Of a stretch of 64,000 nt of DNA, positions 57,827 to 64,000 are shown piece by piece (positions within the stretch are counted from its first letter, which is position 1; the number at the start of each line of letters is the position of its first letter). The stretch is taken from positions 3,038,001 through 3,102,000 of the forward strand of contig NC_092040.1 of assembly GCF_003086295.3 (NCBI RefSeq), read 5' to 3'. Both the position numbers and the translations under genes were made by a program. The notes below the pieces were generated by a model. The model had not been told where the DNA came from, made no database searches, and saw only the letters and a list, made by a program, of their open reading frames with translations. The DNA is from Arachis hypogaea. Lineage: Eukaryota; Streptophyta; Magnoliopsida; Fabales; Fabaceae.

Positions 57827-60800
57827 ATGGCTGGATCAGCTTCAGGATCAGGGTCAGGGTCAGCGTCAGTGAGTGCTGATACATGGAAGGCTCATTTAGC
57901 CATGGCCATGGTGCAGCTCTTATATGGTGGATACCATGTCATCACAAAAGTGGCCCTCAATGTTGGTGTCAACGAATTAGTCTTCTGTGTGTTCAGGGAT
58001 CTCGTTGCCCTTTCTATCCTTGCTCCTGTCGCTTATTTCCATGAAAAGTATGCTCTTTTTATCTCCCTTTTCTCCTTTAAGAAATTTTTAATTGTGTTCT
58101 GTTTTAGCCATAAATAATTACTACTTTCCAATTTGTTGTAGAAAAATTTAACCTGTTGGAATAATTACTATTTTGCATTTTCTTCTTATTGATACACTTT
58201 CCACTGTATATGATGGGTGATTCTGGCACCGTGGAGTCTGTGTTTAGGGCCATGCTATTTGTATGAAAATATTAATTATTTAGAAATTTCTTCCAGCAAA
58301 TTTAGAGCATGCTCTGTATTTCACTGATATTGAATGGCTTACTCCTTTTGGACATTAATTTGAGGCAATGAACAATAGTAATCTAAAACCTGGTTCAAGA
58401 AATGTACTATGTTTGTGCTTGATTGTTGCTACTGGTTCGAGGCTGCTAATCATGTTTATATCTTATACAGGAAGACTGCTAATTTTGATTGTTGGCACCT
58501 AACAGCATAGGTTATACATACCTGCTTTGCACCTTTAACAGTTCTACAGATTCGAAGTAATTTAGAAACAGTTTTAGCTCTGAATTTTATTGTTTCCACT
58601 GACGGTATTCTCAAGTCTTCATTTCATTTATTATTTGTGATTTTCTAATCTACCATGTTGCCTGTAGGCGTACACGGCCCCCAATCACAAAGCGCCTATT
58701 GCTGTCATTCTTCTTTCTTGGATTAACTGGGTAAGATTCTTGATGTAGTCACTTGTTTACTGTTTTGGCAATATAGGAACAATAATCTTATTATCACGTA
58801 TACTGCGTTTGCTTCTTGAATCTTGATCAGGATATTTGGCAACCAGCTTTTGTTTCTTATGGGTTTAAGCTATACTAATCCAACATATGCTTCTGCCACG
58901 CAGCCAGCAATTCCAGTCTTTACGTTTCTGTTTACTGTAATGATGGGGTCAGTTTCTCTCTTAAGCGATTTCTTACTTCATGTGTTAACCAAATATTAAA
59001 TTTTCTTTTTCTATAGAGCTTATAGAAGCGAATGCACATTCTAAACTGTCAACCAGAATTGTTTATGTTAATAAGCATATCCCACTGCCCTAGGACATTC
59101 AGTAAAATGCTTACCTAAACTTATTCGTGCAGTACAGAAAGAGTAAACTTGCTAAGATATGAAGGGATTGCAAAGATTGGAGGAACTCTCATCTGTGTTT
59201 TTGGTGCTGTATTGATGGTTTTGTATCGAGGTCCGGCTCTGATAGGATATTCAGATCTAGACCATGTAGCACTAACTGAAATTAGTGCCAGAGGTCAGCC
59301 AGAGCCAGCTGGATGGTTAATGGATGGTTTGCAAGATTTTGGACTAGATCGATTTCATATTGGGGTTTTGTGTTTGATAGCAAACTGCATGTGCATGGCT
59401 GCTTTTTTGGCCCTTCAGGTATGTACCTTTTTGTTGACTATTCTTTTTCATGGCTCTGATTCCTTTTCACATGTCTTGTGACAAAGGGTGTGGACTATAG
59501 AGATTGGGTAGTTATAGTTTCTTCTGTTGCAAACAGTTCTTTCACTTCCTTAGAGATAATTTACTTTGGAATATATAGGTCTCTATGTTGCTAAAATGTT
59601 TTATGACCTGACTTGATAAAATTATTTGGTCCAAAAATGCTAGTAAATTTTATTGTTTGTTAAACCAATATCTTTGTTGGATTCACTTGAACCACATTTC
59701 ATAAAACACACATTATATCCTCTTTGGCATATGATTTGGATGGCTTCTGAATGCTTTTCAGAGTTATAACTTTCTTTTTTCCCCTTTGGATTGAAGTATA
59801 TCATTAATACTAACAGAAGAATAATACAACATGATGGAAGATAAGAGATCTTCCCAAGTGATTTTTTTCTGGAAGCTCCAATCCTAATGTTAGGCATCGC
59901 ATATATCTACATTGATCAGATTAGTTGTGCTTGCTCATCAACTTTTGCGAACCTATTGATTCTGACCTTATGTTATATGCAACTTGGTGTGTTTGATTTA
60001 TTGCCATGGCTTGTTTTCAGGCACCATTATTGAATAAGTTTCATGCACACATATCTCTCACAGCATATTCGTACTTTTTTGGAGCTGTACTGATGGTGAT
60101 ATCATCGATATTCATGACTGATCCATCGGCTGACTGGACTTTGACGCGGTCAGAAGTAGTTGCTGTTATTTATGCTGTGAGTCTAATTTTAAATCGATCT
60201 TCAATCTCATGAGCCCTTGTTAGTTATCACTTATTATTGAGCATCCAGTCCAATTCTCTTCCTAACATTTGAAGTTGTCTTCTCTAAATTTGGCACCTGT
60301 TCATTGTTTCTGCTGTTTCATTCAAACAGATGGCTAGCTATGTTTCATACAAATATTATCTTGTTTGGTGGAGACTCTAATATATAGTTTTTGACAAATA
60401 TTTTCCCTGTTTCTTCAGGGAGTTATTGCATCTGCCCTTAATTATGGAATCATTACATGGAGCAACAAGATTCTGGGGCCAGCTTTGGTTTCCCTTTACA
60501 ATCCCCTCCAACCAGCATTTTCTACCCTTCTGTCCCTAATCTTCCTTGGAAGTCCAATTTACTTGGGCAGGTATTGTTCCTATTGCTTCCAATTACTCAT
60601 GCATTTGTTTCTCCTATATCATCCAAAAATGGTATTGTTTCTAAACAATTTCCACAGACATCTGGCAATTTAGCCTTTTGAAATTTGCATATTCTTTGCT
60701 CATCCTTTTTCTTTTCTTTTGGGTGCATGGCAAAAACTTCAACAGTATCTTGGGGGGACTTTTTATCATTGCTGGCTTATACATTGTTACATGGGGATCT

Positions 60801-60947
60801 TACAAAGAAAAACAAGCAAATGCTGGAGTTATTCCTATTGCTTCTTGGGTGTCTGAGCCACTTATTCATGAAAAGACTGCATACCAGAAAGGTCATGCTA
60901 TTTCAGGGTCATCCAGCATTTCCATTAATCCAAAATCATTGGATTAA
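57827..60947 (+). CDS. WAT1-related (nodulin MtN21/EamA-like) transporter
   Basis: Seven exons: 57827-58047, 58668-58730, 58831-58947, 59133-59418, 60021-60176, 60419-60570 and 60746-60947, all GT-AG, joining into 398 aa. Ten hydrophobic segments are arranged as two EamA repeats (about residues 20-160 and 205-350). Diagnostic blocks are [56 protein letters not shown] and [13 protein letters not shown]. The sequence most resembles what I remember of Arabidopsis At4g19185/At3g45870. WAT1 itself exports auxin from the vacuole; the substrate and membrane of this relative are unknown. A Gly/Ser repeat ([11 protein letters not shown]) precedes the first helix. The cytosolic C-terminus is Ser-rich. 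Confidence 0.92.
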
Positions 60948-61285
60948 GGAAATAAATTATGCAATATATATATCATGTAAAAATTGGTTTATGCTATCAT
61001 TTTTTTAGTTGTGAATTCTATGTTTGATCCTGTCTATGTAAAATTTCATCCGAAAATTGGTGTCTGCTATCATTGTAGGAATGAACATTTTATCTCGTTT
61101 TAGGACAAAATATCAAAATTGGCCTAAACATTTTGCAATGGAATTTTGTGCTTAAATTTGGAGACCAAATTTGAAATGTGATTTTGTATCTTAAGTCAAA
61201 ATACCCCAGGGCTTTGAAATGTATTTTTGTGTCACTTGAGTAAAATATTTCCTCATAAATTTGATGCCGGGTGAATTTGTATCAA
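60948..61285. other. 3' flank of the WAT1-related gene
   Basis: Probable 3' UTR and spacer. No gene or bounded repeat seen. Confidence 0.5.
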
Positions 61286-61763
61286 TGTTCTGAAAACTGG
61301 ATTGGCCGGTTCAATCAGGAACTGGTCGCCAGCCTGGTTGACACCCAAAACTGCCTTGCAAAAAAAGATAAAAAAACCGGTCGAACTGACGGTTAATCAA
61401 ACCGGTTTTTTTGAGGCTCGGTTCACTTCCCTCCCCCTCTTCAAAACGGTGCGTTTTGAATTTTGATTAAAAAAAAAAAAGGAAAAAACGGGCAACACAG
61501 TGAACAACCCCCTTCCCCTTTGCCTGTTTTTTCCTTTTTTCTTTTAAAATCGAAATTCAAAACGCACCGTTTTGAAGAGGGGAGGGGAGTGAACCGGGTC
61601 TAAAAAAAACCGAATCCGTTCAACTGGTTCACTGGTTAACTGTCGGTTTGACCTTTTCATTGGTTTTTTGTAAGGCGGTTTTGGGTGTCAACCGGACTGG
61701 CATGGTGACCCGATTCCCGATTAATCCGGTTGAATTGGCTGGTCCGATTCAGTTTTCAGAACA
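61286..61763. mobile_element. 478-bp near-palindromic foldback element
   Basis: The left arm starts TGTTCTGAAAACTGGATTGG and the right arm, reverse-complemented, TGTTCTGAAAACTGAATCGG. GGTTGACACCCAAAAC and the inner pair AAAACGGTGCGTTTTGAATT / AATTCAAAACGCACCGTTTT keep the arms paired for about 220 bp each. The flanks TGTATCAA and TGTATATA match at 6 of 8 positions, a weak 8-bp TSD that would fit hAT. It starts 338 bp after the WAT1-related stop codon. Confidence 0.75.
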
Positions 61764-61782
61764 TGTATATATATAATAATAA

Positions 61783-61880
61783 TTCATTGGTCAGTAGCTA
61801 ACTCTTAAATAGAAATTCGATCCGCGACAAATTAATTCTTAGTCTGTCAAGAATATCGTAAAATATGCGCAAAAAAAAGT
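61783..61880 (+). mobile_element. 5'-truncated SINE fragment
   Basis: CATTGGTCAGTAGCTAACTC, then AAATTCGATCCGCGACAAATT and TTAGTCTGTCAAGAATATCGT, ending in an A run. It matches the body of the SINE at 40736-41430 but lacks the tRNA-like head. Confidence 0.65.
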
Positions 61881-64000
61881 TATAAGAAGAAGGAATGCGA
61901 AGATGAAGAAGGAGAAAAGTGAAGAATAAGAAAGAAGAACGCGAATACAAAGACAAAGAAGGACATGTTTTACGTTATCGAAACGCGCGTATGAAGAAAG
62001 TAATTTTTGTTGAATTTAGACCAACTTGGTTGGACTTTGTTGCCAAAAATACTTAGATGTGTAACTGGACTAATTTTTTTTTTGGTGACGTAGCTGGACT
62101 AATTTATGTAATTGAAAAAATGACTAAATTAATAGATGTTCACAAATATATTTGGTAAATATTTAATTAAACATGTCACATATCATATATGTTGTCAATT
62201 AATGTTTTACAAAGATTAATTATTGATGAAAATTATGAATAGAGTGATTAAAGGACAAATATAATTAATTTTTAGTGTTTAGCTAACATGTATCCTTAAT
62301 AAAACTACTATTAATAAAATATTTTAAATATTTTCATTTAATAAATGAAAAACAAATGCATTGAAAATTTAAATTTTTTGTATTTTAAAAAAATATTTTA
62401 ATTTATCATCTTAATATGTATCTTTAAAATACAAATTAGATAAATTTTAATTTTTAATGGATTAATTTAATTGAAAAATTTTTGTAGGAATAAATTAAAA
62501 ATATATCATCTTTTAAAAATTAATTTAATTATTAATTTTTATTAAGTTATGACTCATAACTAAAGTAAATATTATAATGTTACATTATGCCTAATTTATT
62601 AAAAAAAGACAAATAAATAATATAATAAATTTTAAATATTTTATTTTTATTTTAAATATTTTATTATTTACTTTTAAAAATAAATTAAAAAATTTAAATA
62701 CCACAATAAAAAAATATCATAGAATTCACCCATGACTAATATCTATTATATCACACACGTGGAACTTCGACCATCACAAAATTCAACAAACACCACCAAC
62801 TACCTGGGTCAATCTGCATTTTCAGAAAATAAAATATTATAATATGTGTCTGTGGTCTTTATCACTTATCAGTATCAATTATTTTTGAAACTGACCTAGG
62901 AATTAGAAAGTAGAAAGTCTAAAACCAATAAGATTCCTTTCTCCACCACATTTGTGATTTGTGGGATTAACAAGGTTATTTTGTTTTGTCAGCAAAGTAG
63001 TAATATATTTTAACATCATAATTTTTAGTATTTTTAAAATGATAAAAAATATATAAATTAAAAAGTTCGATTTATATATTTTAAATTTTTTAATTTTTTT
63101 AAACACAAATTAGACGGTTCGATTTGTGTACGTTTTACAAATCAGACAATTCAATTTGTATATCTTTAAAAATCAGAAGGTTTAATTTCTGTACTTTTAC
63201 TAAATTGAACGGTCCAATTTTTACTTTTCTAATTAAACACTTTTATATTTAAAAATAACACCACAATAATTCATATTTTAAAAAAATACTATTACTACTC
63301 CAATATTAAAAATAAAAAATTCGATTAACAAACGGGCACTTCAAAGTATCAATAATTCACAAGACAAAAAAAAAATTCAATAATTCATTGCTTTGTTCAA
63401 ATAATATATTTAGAAGAAGAACCAAATTACCAAAATTGCATACATAAAATTTTGGCACACAAAAAGTAATTTCAAGATGTAAATAATATTTTTTTTAAAT
63501 ATTATTAGTTTGATAAAAATAACACAAACTATTTTTTGTACTGACAAGTAGTTTGTGTATTTGGTTTAATTTCTTACAGAAATATTTAAATAATTATTGT
63601 AAAGATGTATAAAAATGGGGATAAAATTCATCCTTTTTCCATTTTCTTTTTAAAATTTGTAATTATTAATGTAAAAATAAAATTGTAGAGAGATTTACTT
63701 AATAAATGTCACCTAATTTTACGAATAGAAATCTCACATTCTTCTAAGTATGGTTAAAAAAAAATGACATCCAAATTTAATCCATCAAAATTTTAAAAAT
63801 ATATATCTCATATTTAATTATTTTTGTCAAATTAATATTTTTTAAAAATGCATTCATCATTTTTTCCTGCCATAATTATTATTTTACACAATCGTTTACA
63901 TAAACTAATTATTTTTGTTGACATTATATAACTAACTAAATTTATGTCTAATTTTTTTTCTTATAATATCTTTTACTTTGACAAATCAAAGATTAATTTA
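61881..64000. other. intergenic spacer
   Basis: AT-rich to the window end; no gene seen. It contains a relative of the 36573-36727 MITE (about 62570-62730) and the repeat below. Confidence 0.6.
63030..63310 (+). repeat. dispersed repeat, copy 2 (relative at 12230-12500)
   Basis: Block order as in copy 1: several AAATTAGACGGTTCGATTTGT-like words about 45-50 bp apart, TCTAATTAAACACTTTTA, AAAATAACACCACAATAAT and ATTACTACTCCAATATTAAA. Same orientation, moderate divergence. Confidence 0.55.

Overview
This window is AT-rich plant nuclear DNA. The evidence is multi-exon genes with GT-AG introns, a Ty1-copia retrotransposon, many MITEs with target-site duplications (TSDs), a tRNA-derived SINE and long intergenic spacers full of microsatellites. 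The proteins are clearly dicot. The small Mutator-type and hAT-type MITEs resemble families I associate with legumes, most likely peanut (Arachis); that genus call is a recollection-based inference, not a database result.

Layout. 0-7.4 kb: intergenic DNA with a long-terminal-inverted-repeat Mutator-like element (137-1573) and a decayed LINE-like relic on the minus strand that carries a hAT-type MITE (6027-6629). 7.5-10.2 kb: a five-exon ABCG half-transporter on the minus strand, a close match to the cytokinin exporter ABCG14. 10.4-25.2 kb: a gene-free, repeat-rich spacer. 25.2-30.7 kb: a complete but coding-dead Ty1-copia element with both LTRs and a perfect 5-bp TSD. 30.7-42.6 kb: another spacer with three well-bounded foldback or MITE insertions and a SINE split by a hAT MITE. 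42.7-48.3 kb: COG6 (Golgi tethering complex), 11 exons, plus strand. 49.6-50.0 kb: a small secreted proline-rich wall-type protein. 53.0-54.0 kb: a LINE 3' relic abutting a truncated FAR1/FHY3-type exon on the opposite strand. 57.8-60.9 kb: a seven-exon WAT1-related (MtN21/EamA) transporter. 61.3-61.8 kb: a 478-bp near-palindromic element just downstream of it. The rest is spacer.

The four intact genes are unrelated housekeeping or transport loci (cytokinin export, Golgi tethering, cell wall, EamA transport) and do not form a pathway or cluster. I reconstructed exon structures by hand from splice sites and reading frame; ABCG14 (656 aa), COG6 (694 aa) and WAT1-related (398 aa) all give uninterrupted frames of the size expected for their families.

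I saw no convincing undescribed multi-gene system. The most interesting material is the transposon archaeology: nested insertions with perfect TSDs, several foldback elements with 9-10 bp TSDs, and a chimeric LINE/FAR1 junction.
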